Positions 16,906-25,280 of a stretch of DNA of 64,000 nucleotides are shown here, piece by piece. Position numbers and translations under genes: made by a program. Below the pieces are notes generated by a model. The model was not told the origin of the DNA. It saw only the letters and a list, made by a program, of their open reading frames with translations, and ran no database searches. Each line of letters opens with the position of its first letter. Positions within the stretch are counted from its first letter, which is position 1. Origin of the DNA: Pseudomonas sp. Root71 (GTDB lineage Bacteria > Pseudomonadota > Gammaproteobacteria > Pseudomonadales > Pseudomonadaceae); assembly GCF_001429045.1 (NCBI RefSeq), contig NZ_LMHY01000028.1, forward strand, positions 1 through 64,000, given 5' to 3'.

Positions 16906-18281
16906 AAATCAGTGTATTTGGTAGCGGATATGTCGGCCTGGTGCAGGCAGCGGTATTGGCGGAAGTCGGCCACGATGTGGTCTGCATGGACGTTGACGAA
17001 AATAAAGTCGAACTGCTCCAACAGGGTCACGTGAGTATTTTCGAACCCGGGCTGGCCAGCCTGGTGCGCGAAGGTCTGGACGCCAGGCGGTTGCAGTTCA
17101 CCAGCGACGAAAAGTTCGCGGTACAGCACGGACAAGTGTTGTTCATCGCAGTCGGCACTCCGTCCCGGGACGACGGCTCGGCGGACTTGCGCTACGTGAT
17201 GTCGGTGGGCGACGCCGTGGCCCGTCATCGCGAGCAACCGGCGATCCTGGTGGAGAAATCCACTGTCCCGGTCGGCACCGGCGATGCCTTGCGTGCACAC
17301 ATCGATAAATGCCTGCTCAGCGCCGGGCGCGTATTGCAGTTCGATATCGTCTCCAATCCGGAATTCTTGAAAGAGGGTTCGGCCGTGGCCGACTGCCGAC
17401 GCCCGGACCGTATCGTCATCGGCTGTGAACGCGAAGAAGTGCGTGACGTGATGCGTGACCTGTACTCGCCCTTCAACCGCAACCATGAGCGCATCATGTT
17501 CATGGACCTGCGCAGCGCCGAGCTGACCAAGTACGCCGCCAACTGCATGCTGGCGACCAAGATCAGCTTCATCAACCAGATCGCAGAACTGGCCGAACAC
17601 CTGGGTGCCGACATCGAATCAGTACGCCTGGGCATCGGCGCCGACTCCCGCATCGGCTATCACTTCATCTACCCCGGTTGCGGCTACGGTGGCTCATGTT
17701 TCCCCAAGGACATGCGCGCCCTGATCCACAGCGCCGAGCAGGCCCATTGCTCCAGCGACCTGCTGCAAGCGGTGGAAGCCATCAACGAGCGACAGAAATA
17801 CAAGCTGTTCGAGCGCATCAACGCGTTCTACAAGGGCGACTTGCATGGCAAGACGTTTGCCTTGTGGGGCCTGGCGTTCAAGCCAAATACCGACGACATG
17901 CGCGATGCGCCGAGCCGGGTGTTGCTCGAATCCTTGTGGGCCGCCGGGGCGAATGTCCGTGCGTTCGACCCGGAAGCCATGCAGGAAACCCAAAAGCTGT
18001 ATCCCGATGAATCGAAGCTGATGCTCATGGGCACGCCCGAGTCGGTCCTGTCCGGTGCCGATGCACTGATCATCTGCACCGAATGGCAACAGTTCAAGGC
18101 GCCGGACTTCCAGCTGATCCAGCAGCGGCTCAACGCACCGGTGATCTTCGACGGCCGCAACCTTTACGACTCGGACCGCCTGGCACGCATCGGTTTCACC
18201 TACTTTCCGATCGGCCGGGGTGAGTCGAGCAAATTGCCGATTCCGTACCAGCAATGGTTTGCCGAGTCAGTGGTTGCCTGA
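16902..18281 (+). CDS. ugd: UDP-glucose 6-dehydrogenase
   Basis: 459 residues. N-terminal NAD-binding Rossmann motif GSGYVGLVQAAVLAEVGH, the central dimer helix with SNPEFLKEGSAV, and the catalytic cysteine in YGGSCFPKDMRAL (about residue 265). It oxidises UDP-glucose twice to UDP-glucuronate, the substrate of the ArnA decarboxylase. Its place inside the arn operon (4-base overlap with arnF) makes precursor supply rise with the pathway; this is the gene called pmrE in some species. Confidence 0.94.
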   Translation: MKISVFGSGYVGLVQAAVLAEVGHDVVCMDVDENKVELLQQGHVSIFEPGLASLVREGLDARRLQFTSDEKFAVQHGQVLFIAVGTPSRDDGSADLRYVMSVGDAVARHREQPAILVEKSTVPVGTGDALRAHIDKCLLSAGRVLQFDIVSNPEFLKEGSAVADCRRPDRIVIGCEREEVRDVMRDLYSPFNRNHERIMFMDLRSAELTKYAANCMLATKISFINQIAELAEHLGADIESVRLGIGADSRIGYHFIYPGCGYGGSCFPKDMRALIHSAEQAHCSSDLLQAVEAINERQKYKLFERINAFYKGDLHGKTFALWGLAFKPNTDDMRDAPSRVLLESLWAAGANVRAFDPEAMQETQKLYPDESKLMLMGTPESVLSGADALIICTEWQQFKAPDFQLIQQRLNAPVIFDGRNLYDSDRLARIGFTYFPIGRGESSKLPIPYQQWFAESVVA

Positions 18282-18286
18282 ACACC

Positions 18287-19870
18287 ATGCTCCCTCACAT
18301 CCGCCAACAGTCCCTCGCGCTGGGTCTGTTGGCGCTGTTGTTGTTCTGCGCCGGGATTTACCAGCAAGCGGTCATCGGTTTCGATTCGCGCTTCGTGCTG
18401 TTCGCCCAGGAGATGCTGCGCAATGGACCGTCGTTTTTTCCGACGACCTATGGCCAGCCCTACGCCGACTATTCGGGACTTTCAACGGTATTCATCTGGC
18501 TGCTTTCGCTGCCGTTCGGCCAGGTCAGCAGCCTGACCGCATGGCTGCCGAGTGCCATCGCCGCAGCGGTCATCGTCAGCTTGATGTACCGCCTGTTGGC
18601 ACCCTACTCCACGCGCTGGGCGCTGTTGAGCATCGCCTTGATGCTGTTGACCAATACCTTCATCACGCAAACCCATGCCGTTTCCCTCGACCTGATGCTG
18701 GCGGCCGTCGCGTTCAGCGTTTTCTACCTTGGCTATGCCGCCGATCATTTCGCGGCGCCGCGCCGCCGGGTTCTGATCTTTGCCTTGCTGATGCTGGGCT
18801 TCTGGATTCGTGGGCCCATCGGCCTGGTCATTCCTGCGGGGATGCTCTGCAGCTGTTTTCTGCTTGATCGCCAATGGCGACGGCTGATGGTCTTCGGATT
18901 GCTGGCATCGGTACTGCTGGCGGTGTGCATTGGGCTGCTGTTGTGGCTGGCAGGCGTCAGCGGCGGCCCGGCCTTCCTGCAGGAAGTGATTCGCATGCAG
19001 TTCCTGGGACGCATGGACGGTAGCGAAGGGTCCAACGGAGCGTTGTATTACTTCACCAGCTCGATGGGCAATTACGCGCTGGCCTGGCCGTTGGCCGTGC
19101 TGACGCTTGGGGCCGCTGCGTTAACCGGTTCGAGGGAAACCGGGCCGGCATTGCGCCTGATGCAGTACTGCGTGGCGGCCGGACTGATCGTAATGCTCGG
19201 CCTTTCCATTCCCCAGGCGAAAAAGGCCCGCTACCTGCTGCCGATGTTGCCCATGGCGGCAATCGTGGCGGCGTATCCGTTTTACGCGACGCAGGGTCAA
19301 TGGTTTGCCTGGCTGCGGGGGTTGATGCAGGGGCTGTGGCTGCTGATCCCGGGGCTGCTGATCACGGCATTGCTGGTGGTACGGCAAAAATTCCCCGATG
19401 GGGTGGCTCACCTCACTTCCCTGTTCATCCTGCTCGGAGTGTTGCAAGCGATCGCCCTGGCAGCGCTCAGGCAGTCCCGCTGGCGAGCTCAGATACTGGC
19501 CCTCTGCGCGGTCCTGGCACTGTGGTCGTCCTACATCCTGCAGTTCGAGCCCATTCAACGACAGCTCTACGACACCCGGACCTTCAGTCGCGAAGCTTTT
19601 GAACTCGTGCAAAAAGACCCGGCGCCGCTGGTCATGCACGGGATGGGCAAAGACGCGAAGGCCATCAAGTTCATGGTCAACATCCCGCAGGACCTGCACC
19701 CGGTTTTCACTGACTCCCCACCGGAGCTTTTAGCCCTCAAGGGCCCGGCGTGGCTGATGATGGACCGCAACACCTACCAGACACTGCAAAGCACAGCCGT
19801 TGGTGCATTGCCGCCAGTGCTGAGCGGGCGGTTCGACAAGAATGATTTCGTACTCCTGCACCTTAAGTAA
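18287..19870 (+). CDS. Second ArnT-like GT-C glycosyltransferase
   Basis: 527 residues from ATG 18287, five bases after the ugd stop; an upstream in-frame ATG at 18254 lies inside ugd. A glycosyltransferase family 39/83 (PMT/ArnT-like) membrane protein. The first extracytoplasmic loop has DSRFVLFAQEML where ArnT has an acidic DETRYAQ-type motif, and about twelve hydrophobic segments precede a short soluble domain. The fold uses polyprenyl-phosphate-linked sugars. A role in a further lipid A or LPS decoration is likely from position alone; sugar and acceptor cannot be read from the sequence. It is clearly divergent from the arnT at 14517. Confidence 0.8.
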   Translation: MLPHIRQQSLALGLLALLLFCAGIYQQAVIGFDSRFVLFAQEMLRNGPSFFPTTYGQPYADYSGLSTVFIWLLSLPFGQVSSLTAWLPSAIAAAVIVSLMYRLLAPYSTRWALLSIALMLLTNTFITQTHAVSLDLMLAAVAFSVFYLGYAADHFAAPRRRVLIFALLMLGFWIRGPIGLVIPAGMLCSCFLLDRQWRRLMVFGLLASVLLAVCIGLLLWLAGVSGGPAFLQEVIRMQFLGRMDGSEGSNGALYYFTSSMGNYALAWPLAVLTLGAAALTGSRETGPALRLMQYCVAAGLIVMLGLSIPQAKKARYLLPMLPMAAIVAAYPFYATQGQWFAWLRGLMQGLWLLIPGLLITALLVVRQKFPDGVAHLTSLFILLGVLQAIALAALRQSRWRAQILALCAVLALWSSYILQFEPIQRQLYDTRTFSREAFELVQKDPAPLVMHGMGKDAKAIKFMVNIPQDLHPVFTDSPPELLALKGPAWLMMDRNTYQTLQSTAVGALPPVLSGRFDKNDFVLLHLK

Positions 19871-19959
19871 ATCCCGTAGCAACGACAGGGGGGCCGACTG
19901 CTAAAGTAGCGCTCACGACCGGGCTGATGCCGACCCGCTCGAATAAGGATATTCGCGCC

Positions 19960-21138
19960 GTGACCAGCTACTCCCCCCTCATTCGCCGCCTGCTGATCTG
20001 CTCGCTGACCATCGTCGTCAGCCGCGCCATCACCAGCCCGTTGCTCACACTGTTCGTCAGCGACAAGCTGGGCCTCAACCAGCAGGATGTTGGCTTGCTG
20101 CTCGGCATTGCAGTGTTCATCGCCACCCTGCTCTCCCTGTATGGCGGCTACATCATCGATCGCTTCGAAAAACGCCGGTTGCTGATTCTCTCGATGGCGT
20201 CCAGCGCGGTCGGCCTGGTGTTGCTGACCTTTGCTGAAAACCTCTACCTGACCACGATCACCCTGATCGTCACCGAAACCGCTTCATCGCTGTTCCTCAT
20301 CGGTTCAAAAGCGATCCTCAGCGACAACCTCCCGGTGGGCCAGCGCGCCAAGGCGTTTTCCTTGAGCTATACGCTGACCAACATCGGCTACGCCGTCGGG
20401 CCGATGTTCGGTGTGCTGATTGCCGGGGCCTTTGCCAGTGCACCTTTCCTGATCGCGGCGGCCATCGCTTTTTTCAGTATTTTCCTGATGACCGGGATCG
20501 CAAAGGACCCGGCGAGTTCATCTGTCACCGGCCAGGCGCAGAGTTTCCTCAAAACCCTGATCACCCTGAAAAACGATCGCACGCTGATCATGTTCACCGC
20601 CGGTTGCCTGCTCAGCACCGTGGTGCACGGACGGTTTACCTTTTACCTGTCGCAGTACCTGCTGGTGACCAGCGACCCCCAACACACCATGGAAATCATG
20701 GCTGCCCTGCTCGCCTGCAACGCCATCAGCGTGATCCTGCTGCAATACCAGATCGGGCGTTTTCTCAAGCGTGAGCAACTGCGCCAATGGATCGTGGCCG
20801 GCACCGGCCTGTTCATCCTCGGGCTGATCGGCTTCAGCGTGGCGGACAGTCTGGTGAGCTGGTGCGTGGCGATGTTCATCTTCACCCTCGGTGAAATCAT
20901 CATTTACCCGGCCGAGTTTCTGTTCGTCGACACCCTGGCGCCGGAAGATCTGCGCGGCAGCTACTACGGTGCGCAAAACCTCGCTGCCCTTGGCGGCGCG
21001 CTGAGCCCGGTGATTTGCGGCTTCATGTTGATGCACACCCCCGCGCCGACGATGTTTTATGCCTTGAGTGCACTCGCGGCCCTGGGTGGTTTGCTGTGCT
21101 ACATAAGCGGCCGACGGAGAAAATTACAACAAAATTAA
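19960..21138 (+). CDS. Major facilitator superfamily transporter
   Basis: 392 residues from the GTG at 19960, chosen because AAGGAT lies about nine bases before it; an ATG at 19927 would add 11 polar residues. Twelve hydrophobic helices. The loop between helices 2 and 3 carries the MFS motif A variant GGYIIDRFEKRRLL, and the helix 4-5 region has ALSYTLTNIGYAVGP-like glycines. It resembles the DHA1 drug/sugar efflux group (MdtH/YajR type). The substrate is unknown. It is co-directional with the arn operon but 89 bases beyond it, and is followed by a strong terminator. Confidence 0.8.
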   Translation: MTSYSPLIRRLLICSLTIVVSRAITSPLLTLFVSDKLGLNQQDVGLLLGIAVFIATLLSLYGGYIIDRFEKRRLLILSMASSAVGLVLLTFAENLYLTTITLIVTETASSLFLIGSKAILSDNLPVGQRAKAFSLSYTLTNIGYAVGPMFGVLIAGAFASAPFLIAAAIAFFSIFLMTGIAKDPASSSVTGQAQSFLKTLITLKNDRTLIMFTAGCLLSTVVHGRFTFYLSQYLLVTSDPQHTMEIMAALLACNAISVILLQYQIGRFLKREQLRQWIVAGTGLFILGLIGFSVADSLVSWCVAMFIFTLGEIIIYPAEFLFVDTLAPEDLRGSYYGAQNLAALGGALSPVICGFMLMHTPAPTMFYALSALAALGGLLCYISGRRRKLQQN

Positions 21139-21228
21139 TGCACTCAAAGCTCATTAATATGAATTTGTCAGTAACTTAATTGAACGGCACACTGTGTGCG
21201 TTCCTCCCCCAACAGTTGGAACGACTTC

Positions 21229-21265
21229 AAGGGCTTTCTGGGTTCCCCAGCTAAGCCCTTTTTTT
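21229..21265 (+). terminator. Rho-independent terminator after the MFS gene
   Basis: AAGGGCTT...AAGCCCTT arms (21229-21236 with 21253-21260) enclose an inner CTGGG/CCCAG-type pairing and are followed by an uninterrupted T run (21259-21265). It lies 90 bases past the MFS stop and 33 bases before the next start codon, which also argues that the next gene does not begin upstream of 21265. Confidence 0.85.
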
Positions 21266-21297
21266 ACCTCGATTTTTTCTGCCGGAGTTTTCTCGGA

Positions 21298-22005
21298 ATG
21301 CTTGCTCGCTGGTTGCCTGCCGCCATCAACACCCGCCCCACCGAATGGAGCCGCGCCGCCATCGGCATGGCCTTGGGGACACTGATGAGTGTGTGGCTCT
21401 GTAGCCAGGTGTTCGGCATCGAGGTGGCCCAGCACCTGATCGGCCCGCTGGGGGCCTCGGCGGTGCTGTTGTTTGCCGTGTCTTCGGGCGCGCTCGCCCA
21501 GCCCTGGTCGATTCTCGGCGGTTACTTGAGCGCCGGGGTGATTGCCCTGCTGGTGGCCCATGTGTTGGGACGAACCTTGGGTAGCGCTTGCCTGGCGGCG
21601 GGCATGGCGTTGATCCTGATGTGCTGGCTGCGGTGCCTGCATCCACCGGCCGGTGCAGTGGCCCTGACCCTGGTGCTGGCCGATCCGGCAACCATTGCCA
21701 TGGACTGGAAAGCCATTGGGCCGGTGATGCTCAGCGCGGCGACGATGCTGCTCTGCGCCCTGATCTACAACAACCTGACCCGTGTTCGTTACCCCAAGAG
21801 CGCCAGCGAACCGGTGGCCAGGATTCCTGCCGATCATCCGCCGGTCGACCGTCAGGCCATCACCGCCGAAGACCTGAAACTGGCGTTGGCCGACATGGAA
21901 GCGTTCTATGACGTCACGCCCGAAGACCTCGAACAGTTGATCCAGGCCAGCCAACTGCACGCCAAACGCCGCAGTGTGGGCGAAGTGCTCGCCCCACGAC
22001 TGTAA
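21298..22005 (+). CDS. HPP family integral membrane protein
   Basis: 235 residues from ATG 21298. A longer frame reaching 21196 crosses the terminator and is rejected. The family signature is visible in the fourth helix region as LHPPAGAVALTL, with GPLGASAVLLF in the second. Four or five membrane helices occupy residues 17-155; the last 80 residues are a soluble acidic tail (AITAEDLKLALADMEAFYDV). HPP proteins occur in bacteria and plastids, and some plant members are linked to nitrite transport; no function can be assigned here. Confidence 0.85.
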   Translation: MLARWLPAAINTRPTEWSRAAIGMALGTLMSVWLCSQVFGIEVAQHLIGPLGASAVLLFAVSSGALAQPWSILGGYLSAGVIALLVAHVLGRTLGSACLAAGMALILMCWLRCLHPPAGAVALTLVLADPATIAMDWKAIGPVMLSAATMLLCALIYNNLTRVRYPKSASEPVARIPADHPPVDRQAITAEDLKLALADMEAFYDVTPEDLEQLIQASQLHAKRRSVGEVLAPRL

Positions 22006-22033
22006 GTCGCTGTTTTGGAGGTTCTTTTGCCGT

Positions 22034-22079
22034 GGCCGGGCGGTTCTGGCATCCTGCGCCTCCATTTTCTGACCCGGCC
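22034..22079 (+). other. Long-loop inverted repeat in the permease leader
   Basis: GGCCGGG (22034-22040) pairs with CCCGGCC (22073-22079) across a 32-base loop, ending 23 bases before the purine permease start codon. It may structure the leader or be chance in GC-rich DNA. Confidence 0.3.
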
Positions 22080-22102
22080 CGCCTTCTGGCACGCAAACCA
22101 CC

Positions 22103-23575
22103 ATGACCGCCTCCGAAAAAGCCCCCGCTCCACGCCACAGCGATCTGATCTACGGCCTCGATGACCGCCCGCATCTGACCGCCACCGTCTTTGCCGCCCT
22201 GCAACACGTCCTGGCGAGCTTCGTCGGCATCATCACCCCGACGCTGATCATGGGCAGCGCCCTGGGCCTGCAAAGCGAAATTCCCTACCTGATCAGCATG
22301 GCACTGTTCGTCTCCGGCCTGGGCACCTTCGTGCAGGCGCGGCGCTTCGGTCCGGTGGGCTCGGGCCTGTTGTGCCTGCAAGGCACCAGTTTCTCGTTCA
22401 TCAGTGTGATTCTCAGCGCCGGCTTCATGGTCAAGGCCCGGGGTGGCGGCACCGATGAGATTCTCTCGACCATCTTCGGCGTGTGCTTCTTTGCCGCGTT
22501 CATCGAGGTGGTGTTAAGCCAGTTCATCGGCAAACTGCGCATGCTGATCACCCCGGTGGTGACCGGAACCATCATCACGCTGATGGGTTTGTCGCTGATC
22601 AAGGTGGCGATGACCGACATCGCCGGCGGCTTCGGCGCCCCGGATCTTGGGGCGGCCAGTCACCTGGCCCTGGCGGCGCTGGTGCTGGGCACCATCGTGG
22701 TGTTGAACCGGGTGGATGTGCCGTTTCTGCGCCTGGGGGCGATTGTCATCGGCCTGACCCTGGGCTACGGGGTGGCATGGCTCATGGGCCAGGTGGATTT
22801 CAACAGCCTGCCTGAAGTGCCGCTGATGAGCGTACCGGTACCCTTCAAGTACGGGTTCTCCTTCGATTGGGTGGCGTTCATTCCGGTGGCGGTGATCTTC
22901 CTGGTGTCGCCGCTGGAGGCCGCGGGCGACCTCACGGCCAACTCGATGATCTCCCGGCAACCGGTCAAGGGCCCAGTGTACATTCGCCGGATCAAGTCCG
23001 GCCTGCTCGCCGATGGCCTCAACTCGGCCATGGCCGCGGTGTTCAACAGCATGCCGATGGTGACCTTCGCCCAGAACAACGGGGTGATCCAGCTCACCGG
23101 TGTGGCCAGCCGTTACGTGGCGTTTTTCATTGCCGGATTGCTGGTGGTGCTTGGCCTGTTCCCGATGATCGGCGCGGTACTGCAACTGATGCCGAAACCG
23201 GTGCTCGGCGGCGCCGAACTGGTGATGTTCGGCACCGTCGCGGTGGCCGGGATCAAGATTCTCGCCGAGGCCGGCCTGCATCGGCGCAACATGCTGATCG
23301 TGGCGATTTCCATCGGCATGGGCCTGGGCGTGGCCGCCGTGCCGGAAGTCTTGCGTGAACTGCCCAAGGCCCTGCACAACATTTTCGAATCGCCCATCAC
23401 CGTCGGCGCGCTGTGCGCTATCGTTCTTAATATCTTCCTGCCCGAAGAGTTCATCGAACTGGAAGAGGACGAATTCGATCCGGAGGCCTCCGTGCTTCAG
23501 GTGATGCAGAACCCCGATGTGACCGCCAGGGATGAACCCGCAAAGCCTGCGATGGTCGCACAGTCGAACCACTAG
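22103..23575 (+). CDS. Nucleobase:cation symporter-2 (NCS2) family permease, purine type
   Basis: 490 residues with about fourteen hydrophobic segments. The NCS2 hallmarks are present: QHVLASFVGIITPTLI in helix 1, the conserved glutamate region SPLEAAGDLTANSM in helix 8, and FNSMPMVTFAQNNGVIQLTG in helix 10 with the family's N-x-G motif. This pattern fits xanthine/urate transporters (XanP, UacT, PbuX) better than uracil carriers. It probably takes up a purine base with protons across the inner membrane. The ATG at 22103 is the only good start. A terminator follows immediately. Confidence 0.85.
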   Translation: MTASEKAPAPRHSDLIYGLDDRPHLTATVFAALQHVLASFVGIITPTLIMGSALGLQSEIPYLISMALFVSGLGTFVQARRFGPVGSGLLCLQGTSFSFISVILSAGFMVKARGGGTDEILSTIFGVCFFAAFIEVVLSQFIGKLRMLITPVVTGTIITLMGLSLIKVAMTDIAGGFGAPDLGAASHLALAALVLGTIVVLNRVDVPFLRLGAIVIGLTLGYGVAWLMGQVDFNSLPEVPLMSVPVPFKYGFSFDWVAFIPVAVIFLVSPLEAAGDLTANSMISRQPVKGPVYIRRIKSGLLADGLNSAMAAVFNSMPMVTFAQNNGVIQLTGVASRYVAFFIAGLLVVLGLFPMIGAVLQLMPKPVLGGAELVMFGTVAVAGIKILAEAGLHRRNMLIVAISIGMGLGVAAVPEVLRELPKALHNIFESPITVGALCAIVLNIFLPEEFIELEEDEFDPEASVLQVMQNPDVTARDEPAKPAMVAQSNH

Positions 23576-23588
23576 TCGGGCTCAAGGG

Positions 23589-23615
23589 CTGAGCCGCTGG
23601 CGGTTCAGTCTTTTT
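23589..23615 (+). terminator. Rho-independent terminator after the NCS2 permease gene
   Basis: CTGAGCCG (23589-23596) pairs with CGGTTCAG (23601-23608, one G-U) around the 4-base loop CTGG, followed by TCTTTTT. It starts 14 bases after the permease stop and ends 18 bases before the next start codon. Confidence 0.85.
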
Positions 23616-23632
23616 CAGATGAGAGCACGTCC

Positions 23633-24103
23633 ATGCGCAGCCTCCATGCGGTCCTGATTTCCCTCCTGCTCTGTCTGGGCGCCTGCTCCTCCTTGCCCAA
23701 TCGAGACCCGTTGAAAATCAACGTCGTGGGTGTCGACCCCCTGCAAGGCGAAGGCATGGAAGTGCGCTTTGCCGTGAGAATCCGCGTGCAGAACCCCAAT
23801 GACTACACCCTCACCTACAGCGGCGTTGCCCTGGACCTGGACATCAATGGCCAGCCCTTCGCCTCTGGCGTCACCGATGTGCAGGGTACGATCGGACGTT
23901 TTTCCGACACCATCGTCACCGTGCCGGTCAGTGTTTCGGCGTTTTCGGTGATCCGCCAGACCTATGGCATCAGCCAGATGAAAACGCTGAACAACATGCC
24001 CTACGTCCTGCGAGGCAAGCTCTCGGGTGGGGTGTTCAACACGATGCGTTTCGTCGACAGTGGCACCCTCAATCTGCCAGGGCCTACCACCGGCAGCCGT
24101 TAA
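23633..24103 (+). CDS. LEA type 2 / WHy-domain lipoprotein
   Basis: 156 residues. A lipoprotein signal peptide ends in the lipobox LGAC with Cys18. Residues 30-150 form one LEA_2 (late embryogenesis abundant, water-stress/hypersensitive) domain with the typical RIRVQNPNDYTLTYSGVALDLDINGQPFASG pattern, here cited in parts: RVQNPNDYTLTYSG and LDLDINGQPFASG. Bacterial members are small secreted or outer-membrane-anchored proteins of unknown mechanism, sometimes tied to desiccation tolerance. ATG at 23633; the preceding terminator indicates its own promoter or read-through. Confidence 0.82.
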   Translation: MRSLHAVLISLLLCLGACSSLPNRDPLKINVVGVDPLQGEGMEVRFAVRIRVQNPNDYTLTYSGVALDLDINGQPFASGVTDVQGTIGRFSDTIVTVPVSVSAFSVIRQTYGISQMKTLNNMPYVLRGKLSGGVFNTMRFVDSGTLNLPGPTTGSR

Positions 24104-24137
24104 CAGCTCGGGAATATACGGTCATTGCGCTGCTGAC

Positions 24138-25154
24138 TTACTCGGTATCATTGAGAATCAGGCTGCGGTAATGCCCCGGATTCGACCCCGACCACTTGCG
24201 AAACGCCTTGTAGAACGAACTGACGTCAGCGAACCCCAGCCGCGTGGCGATTTCGCTGAAGCTGATCGCCGGCTCCGCCAGCCAGACGATCGCCAGTTCC
24301 TTGCGCACGCCATCCTTGAGGCCCTGGTAGGTTTGCCCTTCCTCGGCCAGTCGGCGGCGCAAGGTCGAGGCCGACATGCACAGGCGTTGCGCCAGGGCTT
24401 CGGTTTCCGGCCAGTGTTCGGCCGGCAGGTGGCGCAGGTCGTGTTTGATGCGACTGGCCAGGCTCTGCGGATCGCGGTACTTCACCAGAATGTTCGCCGG
24501 CGCACGGGCCAGGAATCGCTCGAGTTCCTCAGGGCTGCGCTTGATGGGCAGGTCCAGGCAATCGGCGGAGAAAATCATCCGCGTGCGTGGGCGGTTGAAG
24601 CGCAGGTTCTCGGAAAACATCACCTGATAGTCATCGCAGAAATCCGGCTTCGAACAGCGCAGTTCGATGGCCAGGATCGGAATCCGCCGCCCTGCCAGCC
24701 AGCAGGCAACGCCATGCACGATCATCCAGTAAGTGAAATAGGTGAAGGCCCGGCGCGGGTCCTTGTCGTCCTCCAGCAGGACGATTTCCGCCAGGCTTTG
24801 CTGACGCACCAACTGCGCCGGCAGGTGCTCGAGGATCAACGACAGAAACTCCAGGCCACTGGCCACTCCGGCCGCCACGTTGGGCTGGAGCATGGCACTG
24901 CGACACAGGAACGCGAAGCTGCCGGATTTCAGTTTGCGCAAGTCCATGCCAAAGAACTCATCATCGCCGCGCCGTGCCAGCAACCGCCACAGGCGCGCAT
25001 AAGCCGTGGCCGGAACACGGGCGTCGGTGCTGCCCAACAGTTGCGGGTCGATGCCGACTTTGCTCAACACCTCGTCCGTGGCGATGCCCGGCGCGCAGCT
25101 TTGCAACAGTGCTTCACGCACCAGTTGAATGGAGATGGTGTCTTTTTCCGACAT
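24138..25154 (-). CDS. AraC-family transcriptional regulator
   Basis: 338 residues from ATG 25154 (MSEKDTISIQLVREALL). An in-frame ATG at 25193 would add 13 residues. Residues 20-205 match the arabinose-binding-like N-terminal domain of OruR/ArgR-type AraC regulators. The C-terminal 100 residues carry the two helix-turn-helix units: LAQRLCMSASTLRRRLAEEG and ISFSEIATRLGFADVSSFYK, ending with the family's FRKWSGSNPGHYR. It should activate a nearby or distant catabolic gene in response to an unknown ligand; no divergent target is obvious here. A REP element lies just upstream. Confidence 0.88.
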   Translation of the reverse strand: MSEKDTISIQLVREALLQSCAPGIATDEVLSKVGIDPQLLGSTDARVPATAYARLWRLLARRGDDEFFGMDLRKLKSGSFAFLCRSAMLQPNVAAGVASGLEFLSLILEHLPAQLVRQQSLAEIVLLEDDKDPRRAFTYFTYWMIVHGVACWLAGRRIPILAIELRCSKPDFCDDYQVMFSENLRFNRPRTRMIFSADCLDLPIKRSPEELERFLARAPANILVKYRDPQSLASRIKHDLRHLPAEHWPETEALAQRLCMSASTLRRRLAEEGQTYQGLKDGVRKELAIVWLAEPAISFSEIATRLGFADVSSFYKAFRKWSGSNPGHYRSLILNDTE

Positions 25155-25233
25155 GGATCGCGGCAAGCCCTGTTCTTGTTCGAGTGGGGGCATATTAGCC
25201 GAAACCACCCGCTGAACGCTGATCGAATAACCC

Positions 25234-25260
25234 TGTGGGAGCGAGCTTGCTCGCGATCGC
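25234..25260. repeat. REP element (single)
   Basis: TGTGGGAGCGAGCTTGCTCG followed by CGATCGC is the common Pseudomonas REP core (palindromic GAGC-AAGCTT-GCTC). It lies between the pssA stop and the AraC gene start, both on the minus strand. Confidence 0.8.
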
Positions 25261-25280
25261 TTTTCTGAGACCCACCGGGT

